DNA of 64,000 nt from Dasypus novemcinctus. Taxonomy: Eukaryota; Chordata; Mammalia; Cingulata; Dasypodidae. A program made the translations under genes and the position numbers. Where the stretch lies: the NCBI RefSeq assembly GCF_030445035.2, contig NC_080682.1, positions 32,346,770-32,410,769 on the forward strand, written 5' to 3'. The stretch's first letter is position 1. Every line of letters starts with the position of its first letter. Below the pieces are notes generated by a model. It saw only the letters and a list, made by a program, of their open reading frames with translations. It searched no databases and was not told the origin of the DNA. Below, one piece after another: positions 10,301 to 21,780 of the stretch.

Positions 10301-11825
10301 ATGATTTTATTGCTTGTTTATTTAACATGCTTAGTTTATTTTTACTTTCTAATGCACCTTATTCTCTTTTTAACTTTATTTCTTTTTGAGGAGCTGTTAA
10401 GAAGAGAGAGCTTACTTTATTTCTAAAATGCCTACCAGTTACTTAAAAACATTTTATCAACCTCATGGAATTGTACTTAATTTTATTTTAAATATTTTAA
10501 AAATTAAGATCTTTTTTTGGTTTTAACAATATGTACTTATTGAACTTATCTGTTTTCTTTCGTTTTATTATTAAGTTTAATATTCAAAAATTTTTTGATT
10601 GGCTGAATTGATTTCTAATTCATTCCCCCCCCCTTCCAACAATTGGTTGTTTATCTGACATTTTGGGTTGTTTGATGGGTTAATTTATTTACTCACAAAA
10701 TATTATGGAAACAAAAATTTAGGAATAAAATTATTGATATATGATTTTCTAATTTTTGCTCTTTATCAATAATTGGGATGTTTGTAGAAGGAATTTGTTT
10801 TTACTTTTAGACTGCAAATTTTGATATAATAATAGTAGTCTATATCCTTTGATATTTTTCCATATATATGCAGTTACTATATTACTACTATATTAATTAT
10901 ATAATATTAATATAATAATATACTCTTTTTACCTAATTCCTGAAAGCAAATACCAAAAGCTGACATCTATTTATTGGGCAAAGGGCCAGTATGATACATT
11001 TTTCAATGTGCTTTTTCCTTTCTACTTGAATTTTGCAATTCAAGGGAAAATTGTAAATTTTGAAAAAATTTCTAAAAGAAAAGAAGACTAAGGCATCAAC
11101 ACAACGTTAAATAGCTACTTGTCACTGAAAACAAAATACAAAAATAATCTGTCTATTCTAAAGATCTCGTGTCCAATAAATTGTGGCGGTTTCGTACCTT
11201 CGCATTAGGTGTTCCTGTTTTTGTTTTTGTTTTTTTAATAGATCCTGTGAAGCTTTACAAATTCCTGAAACTAACTTATGGTTTGCCAAAAGATGCTCAA
11301 TTCAAAATGTGACCTAAGTTCAACAAATATTGAATTCCAAAGATTCAGATAAATTTTGGGAGTATTGAATTTCACCAAGCTGTCCATTTTGTTCTCTTCC
11401 TGATATTCTTCTTCCAGAGGTGTTCCATAAACTGTCTATTACAGTCTATTACAATTTTATTCTAAAGTAGTATGAGCTCACAATATACTGCCAGGGTGTA
11501 GGTACTGCACCTTTGAATATTTTACACAGTTCATTTACTTCTTTTTATTTAGTCATTCGATAAACATTTATTTAGCAATTAGTAAATTACATTAGTAAAC
11601 TATGTTCTGCAGATGAACAAATGATAAGATACTGTTCCTTCTCTCAAGGGACTCACAGTTTAACAGGGTAAAAGACATGCAAATAAACAAATACAAATAT
11701 CTTTACCTGGCACAGCAATCCTGGTGAAGTGGTTCATAAAATCAATGATTTTTCCTGGAGTATTGGTGAAGGTTCCCCAAGTCCTCTTATAATTGTACTG
11801 AATCTTAAAGAGGATTCTTTAAAGT
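10301..11825. repeat. Unit 1 of the OR segmental duplication, second piece
   Basis: It aligns with 28140-29330 and 55860-56910. Shared landmarks are a purine block around AAGAAGAGA, the TCTGTCTATTCTAAG block (11148 and 28944 in this sequence), the GATCC-TTTATAAATTC region and GTGTTCCAT. Roughly 11540-11825 is absent from the other units. It resembles an old L2-like fragment (TTTAGTCATTCGATAAACATTTATT), low confidence. Noncoding. Confidence 0.7.
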
Positions 11826-14750
11826 ACACATTTTTATTTTTAAAAGATACTTACATTACATAAGTGCTGCATAAAAAATATATGGGATTCTGATATGCTC
11901 CACTCCATAACCCTCCCACATTTTCCCCCATTAAGAACATCCTTCATTAGTGAGGTACATTTTTTAAATTTTTGAACACATTTAGGAGAATTGCCACTAA
12001 GCATGGATTATACTTCCCTTTGAATTTACACTCTCCCACAATTTTGTAGGTTATGGCAAGATATATAATTTTCTGTATCTATCATTGCAATGTCTTTCAG
12101 AACAATTCCCAAGTCCCCAAAATGCCCACTTATTACATGTATTTTTCCCTCTCCCTCACCTCAGAACCTCCAGTAGTCATTGCCTTCATATCAATGATAA
12201 AAGCTCTTCCATTGCTGGTATCACAATAAGTCTATAATAGAATACCAGTAAGTCAACTCTAGTCCATTGTTCATTCCCCAATCCTGAGGATTCTGGGATG
12301 GTGATACCCATGCCACCTCTAATTGAGAGGGAGCTTTGATCCCATGGGGCAGATGGATGGGACTACCTTGCTTGCAGTTGCAGAGTCTCTTTTCCTCATG
12401 ATGGTCATTGTTCATCATCTCCTTCTTAGTTGTCCTGGGTGAATCTAATGAACTGAACAATAGGGGTTGAAACTCTGTTGAGATTCAGGGCACAGCTGGC
12501 ACATGGACAGCCCAAAGATTTTAGTCTCTTGGACATAAACCTATTAACTTTAGTACTAATTATAGGTTCAAATAGAAAGGGAAGAAAAATACCCATGTGT
12601 AGGGAAACCATAACTGAGTCCTACTCAATCATGCTGGGAAGCATAAATTCCCAAGTAAAGCCTAATGGAGGGCACCAAATTACTGAGCTGTCTGCCTTGA
12701 CTTTAGTGTCTAGATGTCTTCAGAGCCCTCAGGAGCCCTGCTATTTAAGGAAATTTTTACTTTGGCAGTCAATGGGATCCTGCTGAGAGGTATACATGCA
12801 TAATCTCTGGAATGAACTCCTGACTCACTTTGAAGTTTCATTGCCCTATAAGCTGATTTGTCTTTACCCTTTCCCCCTTTTGGTCAAAGTCTTTTTCCGG
12901 CTACATTCCAAGTTGGTGCTTGGTATTAATCTCTTGGTGCCAGGGAATCTCATCCTCAGGAGTCACGTCCCATGCTGGGGGGAAGTAATGCATTTATATG
13001 CTCAATTTGGCTTAGAGAGAGGCCACATTTGAGCAACAAGGAGGTTCTCAGGAGGTAACTCTTAGGCACCCTATAATACTAGGCTAGGTTTAAATTTCAA
13101 AAGTAAATGTGTACAAGTACAGTCATCAATAGCCAGGACCAATCAATGGCCCATCGTCCTTCACTAGTCACAGTCCCTGTACTTGAGGGATTCTTGTTGT
13201 CCTATAAGAAAATGTGGAAGAATTACTTAGGATGGGAATTCAATATTCAATTAGTTATTGTGTGATCTCCACCTTCCGTGACAATGCTCCATGAATACTT
13301 AAACACATTCATTTTCCTTATAGGTATTCCCCCAGGTGAACCTACTTCCATGCATCACCTATTATTGAAAAGCTTCAACAATGTTCCTCCCCTGCCACAG
13401 TTGTAATCCTTCTGTGATCCAAAATTTCTTAAAAAAATGAAGTCAACAAAATAACCAAATATTATTAATTAGAAAATGAAATAATGGTAGTTTTAAAAAT
13501 AACAAATAAAATTCAATTTAAAAAATTGGAAGAATAAAAAATATTTTAAAATTTATAAAATTAAAAAAGAATTGACCTTATGTCTTTTATCACTGTTAGA
13601 TCTGTTGTCCTGTATATATAGTGACATTTTCTTCTCTTTATTCTCCTAGTGTCTTCCTTTTTTCATTTTGTTTTCAAGGAAATTTTAGGCCCAAACAAAG
13701 TCACATACAGAATATAGGGGGCTCCTACCTACTCAACATCCTCCATCTTATCCCCCTTCCCCTATTGATAACATTTTACATGTGGATGATACCATTAGTT
13801 ACAATTGATGTGCATGTATTGAAACATTGCTACTAATCATGGTCAATGATTTACATCATGGTTACATTTTGGACCATACACTATAAATGTTGATGAAATT
13901 TCACATGGTCTGTATCCATCAGTGCAAAATCATTTAGAACACTTCCATCACCCCATAAATGCCCCATGTTCCATCTATTGTATTCCTCCTTTCCCCTTCC
14001 CTCAGGACCCACTGCAACCACCAAGCTTCATTCCTTGAAGAACAAGATTCATAGTTACTTGAAAAAAAAATAGAGGGTTTGACATATTGGCCTATCCTCC
14101 ACTTTAGTCACTACCTACACTCTCGAGAGACTCCTGCCCCTCTATTTGAGAACCTAGTAGGGCTTCCAAGGATGGGAGTCCAAAACCTTTCTGCTCATTA
14201 TATGAGTCTCTACCCACTGATACTACACACTCCCTCAAAGCTGGCCTCAGGTGGGCCCTGTCTTGCATGCTCCCCACATCCAATAATTAAAACCAGAAAC
14301 CCTCCCCTGCCATATTTGTGTAAAGAACATTCCCAATGTTGTAGTTTCAACAACAGACCCCCAAAGTTCACCTGCTCCCTCCCGCTCTTTCCCCCATTTC
14401 CACAGGCAGTCCAACCCATCCTCCCACCCTATCACCCTCAAAAACTAGTACCGCCCCACCCAAAAGCATCACTGCACCACTGTCATGTCTATCTACTGCA
14501 CAACTAAACCCTTTCACCTTATAGATTTTGCCTGGATTTGGCAATGGCTCATAACCCTCTTCTCTCTTTCTGACTCCTGTAAATCTTTCTTATAGACTCT
14601 AGCTCTGGGAGTTTGCCCAATTTGCTTAATTCATATCAGTGAGGTCATGTTATATTTGTCATTCAGTACCTGGTTTGCTTCACTCAACATAAGACCTTCG
14701 AGATTTATCCACATTATTCCATGTGTTAATACTGCATTCCTTCTTACAAC
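11826..14750 (-). mobile_element. Antisense L1 3' end with long xenarthran-type 3' UTR
   Basis: It starts with TTTTTATTTTTAAAAGATAC, the complement of an L1 tail. It runs backwards through a long 3' UTR whose sense copies occur at 15034-15980, 43239-44514 and 47660-49245 (for example GGCACCAAGGATTATTACAA at 48154 against TTGGTGCTTGGTATTAATC at 12912). It ends near 14750 in the last part of ORF2 in reverse (ATTCCTTCTTACAACTG). A conserved flank block, GGGAATCTCATCCTCAGG at 12942, mirrors sense copies. The open frames here (12221-12786, 14079-14507) are not genes. Confidence 0.7.
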
Positions 14751-15033
14751 TGCACTTAATTCTAAAAGAGACTCAATTATCTCTAATTTCAAGTTGAATT
14801 CACCTTATGCTTTACAGTCACCCTACAACAAACCAAAACAAAACAAAAAACCACCAAATATAACAAACTACAATTTGGTCTTATCAGCATGAGTGACCAG
14901 AGAAGACACATAGGGGAATGGACTTTCATTGAATTTAATCCTCTACTCCTCTTAAAGTTTCCTTTCAATTATCATTTCCCATGGAAAGACATATTATGAC
15001 ACTAATTGAGAAGGATTCATCTATTTAAGACTG
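14751..15033. repeat. Unit 1 of the OR segmental duplication, third piece
   Basis: It aligns with 29333-29600 and 56915-57170. All three carry a TAATTTCAARTTRAAYTCACCT-like block, then ATAACAA or GATAACA, then CATGAGTGA and GARGARAC(A)CA-type sequence. This is the region about 1.2 kb (unit 1) or 0.3-0.5 kb (units 2 and 3) before the OR coding exon. No 5' OR exon could be identified in it. Confidence 0.7.
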
Positions 15034-15980
15034 TACTTTGGAATTTGTGTTCCTGAGTGGGTTGGAGTTGTACTCAGATGTGACCTTTCTACACATGCTT
15101 TATCTGTCACTTTTACTGAATCTGTGGTTGGTGCTGGGGTTGATGTATACACAGGAGACTTGAATCTGTGGATAGTCCATATGCCAGCTGGGTCCTGAGT
15201 CTCAGCAGAGTTGTAAATCCTATTCTCTGGTTCATTGGAATTACCTAGGTCAGCTGAGAGGAAGATGAAGATGGTTAACCACCACACCAGGGAACCGAGA
15301 GTGCCTACAACTGCAAGCAGTAGAATAGCATCCGTCATTCATGTGGGATCTAAGCCCCCTCTAGCTATACAGGTGGAGTGGACATCACTATTCCAAGTCC
15401 ACAGGATGGAGGAATACAATATTGTTTAGAATGGACTTACTTGTATTCTACTATAGAACTATTCTCAGTCTAGCAATGGAAGTATTTGTATCATTGATGT
15501 GGAGACAGTGGCCATGGTAGTTGCTGAAGGCAGGTAGAACAAAGAAGAGATGTGATGTGGGGGCATTTTTTGGACTTGGAATTGTCTTAAATGATATTGC
15601 AAGGACAGATGCTGGACATTATATATTCTACCATAACCCACTGATTGTACTGGAGAGAGTGTAAACTACAATGTAAACTATTATCCATGTGGTGCAGCAG
15701 TGCTCCAAAAGGAATTCACCAAATAAAATGAATGTGTCACAATGATGAAAGAGGTTGTTGATGCAGGATGAGAGTGGGATGGGGGAGATATATGGGAACC
15801 TCTTATATTTTTGAATGTAACATTTTTTGTGATCTATGTATCATCCAAAAAATGCAATTAAAGAATGATGGCGGTGGGTGGGTGGGGAGTGGGGTATATG
15901 GGAACCTCATGTTTTTTAATACAACATTTTATGTGATCTATTAACTTTTAAAAAATTAAAAAATTAAATTAAATTAAAAA
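15034..15980 (+). mobile_element. 5'-truncated L1 insertion (3' UTR only)
   Basis: The insert has direct repeats AAGACTG at 15027-15033 and 15981-15987 on either side and ends in an A-rich tail (AAATTAAATTAAATTAAAAA), the hallmarks of L1-driven insertion. The body matches the long 3' UTR family (GACAGTGGCCATGGTAGTTG at 15506 and TGGTGCAGCAGTGCTCCAAA at 15692). Frames of 64-105 codons inside it have no coding signature. Confidence 0.75.
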
Positions 15981-16209
15981 AAGACTGCCAAAAAGTGCCT
16001 GGCATGTCAAACTCATAAAATTGTGTGTTTGTATGAGTGTGTGTATGTAGAAGAGGATTATGTATTCACATTGTGACTAAAATATACCCCATGTCTATGG
16101 TTTCTGTGCATTGGGTTTCCATCAATATTATAAGAAACAAAATATCTGACAAATTATCATTTATTGATCAAAAACAATCCACCACAATTGTAATCCTTGT
16201 GCAATTTGC

Positions 16210-16211
16210 AG
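16210..16211 (+). other. Conserved OR splice acceptor, unit 1
   Basis: GTGCAATTTGCAG precedes the dead OR at the same place as GTGCTGTTTTCAG in unit 3 and GTGCTATTTGTAG in unit 2. OR genes usually have noncoding 5' exons spliced to a single coding exon just before the ATG. Confidence 0.55.
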
Positions 16212-16976
16212 AACATCAACTATCTAAAGGCAAAATTGGGTTGATGAAGTCAGTGAACAATTTGACAGAATGCATCCTGCTTGGTTTGATATTGAACCCA
16301 GAAGTGCAGAAACTAATATTTGTCATATCTACAGTCAAGTGCTTTCTCACTTCTGTGGGATATATACTTATTTTAGTGATCATAGTGACTAGCCCATCCC
16401 TGGAATCCTGCAAGTTTTTTTTTTTTTTTTTTGACATTTCTAGACTATTTCTTTACTTTTACCATCATCCCAAAAATGACATTTGACTTACTCATTGAGT
16501 AGAAAATTATTTCCTTCAGAAAGTGCATAACTCAGCTCTTCATGGAGCATTTGCTTGGTGGAGCTGGGATAATCCTTCTCAAGGTAATGGCCTATGATCA
16601 CCACATGGCCATCTGTAGGCCTCTCCACTACGTGATCATAATGAACCGGCGGTGTGTGGTCTCCTGGTGATCATGTCTTGGGCTGAGGAATTTGTTCATG
16701 CCCTGAATCAAATTATTTTTACGCTGGGGTTGTCCTTCTGAGGCCCCAGTGTCATCGATCATTACTTCTGTGACCTTTAACTTATTCTGAAACTCTCCTG
16801 CGTTGACACTCATGTCTTTTGACATTTTGTTGCTGCCAACAGTGGATTCTTGTCCATGCTCAGTTTTTCTATTCTTATCATCTCCTGTGTTTTCATCCTT
16901 TGCTCCCTCAAAACTCACATTTCTGAAGCACAGCAGAAGAGTCTCTCCACTTTTACCTGTGTCTCACAGAATACCC

Positions 16977-18198
16977 ATGCATTTCATAACAAAACACTCA
17001 ACAGACCAGGCCAGGATTCAACAAATAAATAAAAAGCATCTATGAAAACCCATAGCTAATATTTTATGTAATAATAAATGACACAAAACTTTCCTTATAA
17101 AATGAAGAATAGGATAAGACTCAGCTAAAACCACTTCAATTTGACATTGTGCTGTAAGTACTAACCATGGCCATTAGACAAGAGAAGGGTATAATAAAAG
17201 CATGCAAACTGAAATGGAAGAAATAAAACTATCTCTATTCACAGATGACATGATCTTATATGCATAAAATCTTAAAGATGCATGCAAAAAACTGTGAGAT
17301 TAAATGTTTGAATTAAGCAATGTTCCAAGAACATGCAAGACTTGTACTGAAAACTATAGAACATTTTTGGAAGATATTAAAGAAGATCTAAATAAATTAA
17401 AAGCATCTTTCATTCATGGATTGAAAGACAATATAATTAAGATGACAACAATTCCCAAAGTAGTCTCTAAATTCAATTCGATTTCTATCAAAATCTCTAC
17501 AGCTTTTTTTGAAAAAGTGGAAAAGCTAGTTGTAAAATTAGCATGGAATTCAAAGTACAGTGAATAGACAAAAAAAACTGAGAAAAAAAGAGCCAAGTTG
17601 GGAAACCCCTATTTCCTGATCCTAAAACTTATTATAAAGCTACAGTAATCAAAACTATGTGGGACAATCATAAGAATAAACATACACACACACATATATA
17701 TATGTTTATATATGTATATAACAGAGGAATAAAATTGAGAGTTTGAGAATATATATATATCTGGTGAAATTATTTTGGAAAAGGATGCCAAGATTATTCA
17801 AAGAGGGAGTTAATAGTCTCTTCCATAATTGGAGCTGGGGCCATGGATAATCACATAAAAAAGAATGATATATGCCCTTTACTTCACAACATATGCAAAA
17901 ATTAATTCCAAATGAATCAAAGGCACACATTGTAAAGTTAAAACTAAAAACTCTTAGACAGAAACCTAGGAGCAAACATGCATAGCCTTGGACTGGGGAG
18001 TGGTTTCTTAAATATGACAACAAAAACACAAGCAACAAAACAAAAATAGATAAATTTCACTTCATCAATATTAAAACTTTTGTGAACTAGAGAACATTAT
18101 CAAGTAACTGAAAAGATAACTAATGTAATGGGAGAAAATTAAAAAATGCACATCTGATAATAAAGGTCTTAGTATTCAGAATACATTAAAACTCTTAC
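16977..18198 (+). mobile_element. L1 ORF2 fragment inserted in the OR pseudogene, first part
   Basis: The sense reading goes from the RT region (ACTATCTCTATTCACAGATG, encoding LSLFTDDM, at 17230) through YLGIN-type and FWKILKKI-like parts (17304-17567, KEDLNKLKASF, SISIKISTAFFEKVEKLVVK) towards the C terminus. It has no 5' UTR, ORF1 or endonuclease, so it is 5'-truncated. A CA/TA-rich microsatellite interrupts it at 17683-17722. It continues at 19121 after an LTR insertion. Confidence 0.75.
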
Positions 18199-19120
18199 TG
18201 TTGAAGGAATCCCCTTCCCCTAGTGTTGAAGGAATCCCCTTCCCCTTTCTGGAAAGAATTTCCCTTCCCTTCCCTTCCCTTCCCTTCCTTCTTTTTTTTT
18301 TTTTTAAGACTTATTATATTGTATTTATTTCTCTCCTCTTCCCCCTCCCAATTCTCTGCTCTCTTTTTCCATTAACTGTGTGTTCTTCTGTGTCCACCTG
18401 TATTCTTGTCAGTGGCACTGGGAAATCTGTGTCTCTTTTTGTTGTGTCACCTTGCTGCATCAGCTCTTCGTGTGTGCAGCATCATTCCTGAGCAGACTGC
18501 ACTTTTTTTGCACTGGGCAGCTCTCCTTATGGGGTGCACTCCTTGCATGTGGGGCTCCCCTATGTGGGGGAACACCCCTGTGTGGCAGGGCACTCCTTGC
18601 ATGCATCAGCACTGTGCATGGGCCAGCTCACCACAAGGGTCAGGAGGCCCTGGGTTTGAACCATGGACCTGCCATGTCGCAGGCAGATGCTCTATCCATT
18701 CAGCTAAATCTACTTCCCTACCCTTCCTTCTTTCCTGTTGTGCAATGCTGAAATGAGCTGCTTTCTGATAATACAGCCCTTGGGTGGGTGTGTGCGCAAT
18801 GGGCTGCAAGATGTGCACCTGTAAGAACTTGCTTGTATGAGTCAGCAGACTAATCTAAGATAGCAGCCAATCCCTCAGCCTGTGTCCATTTATTTCAGCT
18901 AACAACCTGTGTCCATTTATCTAAGCTAACAGCAAAATTTGCTTCTGTACTCCTGCTTGCTTCCCACTCCCTATATAAGCCTCTGCAAACTGCAGCTCAA
19001 GGCCCATTATTTGGAGACCGAACTCCCCTTTGGGTCTGCGAACGTAATGAAAACTGAGTTCCTCCATCTCTTCGAGTATCGCTTGGGTTTTTCAGCCAGA
19101 CCTGGACTTCTTCTGCAGCA
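18199..19120 (+). mobile_element. Solo LTR of an ERV1-type element, with a SINE inside
   Basis: It splits the L1: the left flank ends AACTCTTAC and the right flank resumes TTATAACTC, which join smoothly in L1 ORF2. The candidate 4-bp duplication is TTAC/TTAT with one mismatch; ERV1 usually gives 4 bp. Inside are TG...CA ends, a 25-base direct repeat at its start (18199 and 18224, TGTTGAAGGAATCCCCTTCC), a TATA box (CTATATAAG) at 18971-18979 and a pyrimidine-rich stretch. Without the SINE it is about 496 bp. No internal genes remain, so it is a solo LTR. Confidence 0.65.
18295..18720 (-). mobile_element. DAS-type SINE (tRNA-derived), minus strand
   Basis: Read on the minus strand it starts GGGAAGTAGATTTAGC, a tRNA-like head. 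The B-box counterpart GGTTCAAACC is seen in reverse at 18652-18661. It ends in a poly-A (T run on the plus strand at 18291-18305). Direct repeats CCCTTCCTTCTTT at 18282-18294 and 18721-18733 flank it perfectly. The frames spanning it on both strands (18201-18756 and 18606-18818) are artefacts of this SINE. Confidence 0.85.
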
Positions 19121-19310
19121 TTATAACTCGCAACAAAATACAGACAACGCAATTTAAAATGGGCCATGTACTTGCCAATTTCTTCAAGGTGCACAAATAG
19201 TCAATGATCAGGTTAAATGATGTTCAATATCATTAGTCACGAAGGAAGTCAAGGCAAAACCACCATAGTATAACACTTCATAACCACTGTAATGTCTAAT
19301 TTTTTTAAAA
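19121..19310 (+). mobile_element. L1 ORF2 fragment, continuation after the LTR
   Basis: It resumes with AACTCGCAACAAAATACAGA and CAATTTAAAATGGGC, the L1 passage that directly follows the text at 18198. It fades out near 19310. 19311-19485, between it and the last OR piece, is not recognised. Confidence 0.6.
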
Positions 19311-19590
19311 CTTCAAATTAAAATCATTTCATGTTTTACCCACCCTGAAACAAGGTAAAAAAATCAAAAGGATAACTAGTTCTGCTATGAAGCCTCATCA
19401 TTAGGAGTGATTAGACAGAAACCCAGTACAATAGACACCCATTATTTAAGTCTATGCTCCTCTGTACATAATTCATTTTAAATCCTTTAGACATCAGTCA
19501 TACCCTTTAATCTACACTTTCAGAAATGGAGAGGTATAAAATAACATTAGGAAGCTCTGGAGCCAAAGACTTTGGGTAACAATGTGAATG

Positions 19591-21780
19591 AACAAAATCT
19601 CTTCATATGTTAAAAACAAGTATGGCTAATACAAAGGAAAATGGCCTTGTATTCAGAATTGTGGGATTAAGTATGTTCCATCCTCCTGCTATCTGGAATC
19701 TTTTATCTATCTTCATTAATAAAATATCAGTATTTGATTAATAATGATTAATCTTTCCCCTGATTAGAAACTTCCTTGAATTTAAAAATTGTTCATAAAA
19801 TTGGCATTTTAAAATAATACAAAATTTTCAAAGTGTTTGGAAAATTCATGGTTTTATTTATTCTGTGAAACAATTTTACAAATCTCTAAATATTGATTGT
19901 ATAAGAAATATGCTAAGTGCTTAAAATAGTTAAACAAAAAAGTAATAAGTATTTGTTGAAAACTCAGTTATAATGCCAACTGCTGATCATGGTCGACTTG
20001 TTATTGTGAGAAATAAGGATCAACTATACCTGAATGGATTTGGAGGAATGAAAGATAGCTGAAAGGCCAGTCTCATGCCAAAATTAAACTTGCTATTGCT
20101 GCATAACTAGAGGGACTGGTGGGGTCTTTCCAGATTAAATTATTTTTTCTGACTAAATCTAAGGTGGAATATAAAATTATTTCAGGTATAGCCAAAGCTA
20201 CCTTACTCATGATAGTCCCAGATAGAAGATATGTGTGGAACATTTTTCTTTCAAAAACACCTACATAATACTTTACTTCCAAAATAAATTTTACTGGATT
20301 CAATTGAGTCTTACCGAACAGGAAAAGAAAAAGTAGTTGGTACAAAAGAAAGAGTTGATCAGGACTAAGTAATTATGACATAGTGTTTACATACAAAAAT
20401 GGCTAGAAAATTGTGAACCTTTTGCACACCGATGAAATTGGGAATCATTTGAAATGTAGACACTTAAAATGAATTGTAAGAGAAAGAATGCAGATAAAGA
20501 AGAAGATCCAGATCAAAGCCAAAGCAGATATTCTGCTGATCTGATTGACTCATTTTCCCTAAGAACTGAATTAAGACATTTTATTCATAGACATGACTAA
20601 ATCTTATGTTTAATATATATTGCAACAGATTAGTAAAAAGTTCATTCCAAATAAAAATCATTTTTCTCAATGGTACATAAACCATTTCCTGATAAGTAAA
20701 TATCTACATGATTATATCATATTTTCAGTCCACTTCTATTTAAATAGGAGGATGACATAAACTCACAGATGTGATGTGTGCTATATTCCGCCCTCAGCAT
20801 TTAGAAGCCAATGTGTTAGCCTCTAGATGTCTTTTTCCCTGTTTCAGTAAGCCTGGAAAACCTGAATTAAAATGGAAAGACTATACAAAGGAAACATCCT
20901 GGATTACTGAGTGTGTACATAGAGGACAGTTGCCCTAAGGGATCATTAAAACCTTAGTGTACTTTCCCTGATCAGGAAATAAAATTGCATGTGTTAAAAC
21001 TCAGATTTCAGAATTCATTTGTTATCACAGCAAAACACAGCTAATTCTGAATAAGGCATTAACTTAGATTTATAATGATTTCTAACAATAATAAAAGAAC
21101 AAATTAACAAATCTTTTGCAATAGATTTTCAAATACATTAGAATGGATAAATAGCAAGCATTACAAATCCAGTCCAATTAGAGTTCTCTCTGCTTGAAGT
21201 ATCTGACTATACCATTTGACATATTTAAACCCTAAAGTTATATGTCACCTTTTTTCCATTTACCTAAAATAGAAGGCACACATTAAAAAATCTATAATAG
21301 ACTAGGGGACACCAACAGTTTTGAATCCTAAATATGAACTAGGTCTTCAATAATTCTTGTGCAATTTTCCTGAATTCACAAGAGTTACCTAATAAATACA
21401 TTTCCTCAGTATATGTTCCAATTTCCTGCAATTTTTATTCCATAAATTTGCCATTGATCCCAGAAGAATATGCTCCCTACATGTGAGGAAATAGGGACCA
21501 TCACAGAAACATTCTCTTCATATCAAAAATACTCATCAATACTTCTATCTATAAATCTTCTTCACATTTATGGCTTCCTGCTTAATGAGTAAAACATGTA
21601 CAAAGACTTAAATATAATTTTTTTGATGTAAACAAACATTTGGCATACACCTCATTCCTATCTCTTCAAAAATTTTACTTTTCATTTCCATGACCAAGCA
21701 TCAACCAAATGCTTATGGGTCCTATTAAATATTACTGAGAATTTTAGGCTGTGGATAAAGTAAAAATAGGTTAAGGGATT
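19591..21780. repeat. 3' flank of unit 1, homologous to 58744-60780
   Basis: Noncoding, AT-rich. It aligns with the DNA after the intact OR over its whole length. Landmarks include AACTGCTGAT-CA/ATCAGG at 19977 and 59057, AGCAAGCCTAGAAGAAA-like text at 20850/59920, GATTTATAATGATTTC against GATTTATAAGTATTAC (21067/60160) and ACATCACAGAA-like text (21500/60612). No open frame of interest and no RNA gene recognised. Confidence 0.7.

Larger units (their letters stand above)
16212..19590 (+). pseudogene. OR4C-like olfactory receptor pseudogene, split by an L1
   Basis: The reading opens MKSVNNLTECILLGLILNPE at 16243. It is the OR4C-type N terminus with the usual start ATG changed to GTG, although an upstream in-frame ATG remains. 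At TM2 the expected PMYFFL is replaced by a run of 18 T (16415-16432), which shifts the frame. Downstream are in-frame stops (LLIE-stop), a one-base loss after MNRR, and MAYDHH in place of MAYDRY at about 16587. The TM6 part reads SEAQQKSLSTFTCVSQ and stops at about 16976, where an L1 is inserted. The last part, NPLIYTFRNGE-like and KLWSQR, reappears at 19486-19590. It is about 60-70% alike by eye to the intact gene at 57450. Clearly non-functional. Confidence 0.88.

Noticed and set aside
14079..14507. A 142-codon Pro-rich frame
   Set aside because: It lies in the antisense long 3' UTR of an L1, and sense copies elsewhere do not keep it.
18201..18818. Frames with Cys-rich text on both strands
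   Set aside because: Translation of a DAS SINE and LTR; similar frames recur at 26311-26687 because it is the same repeat.
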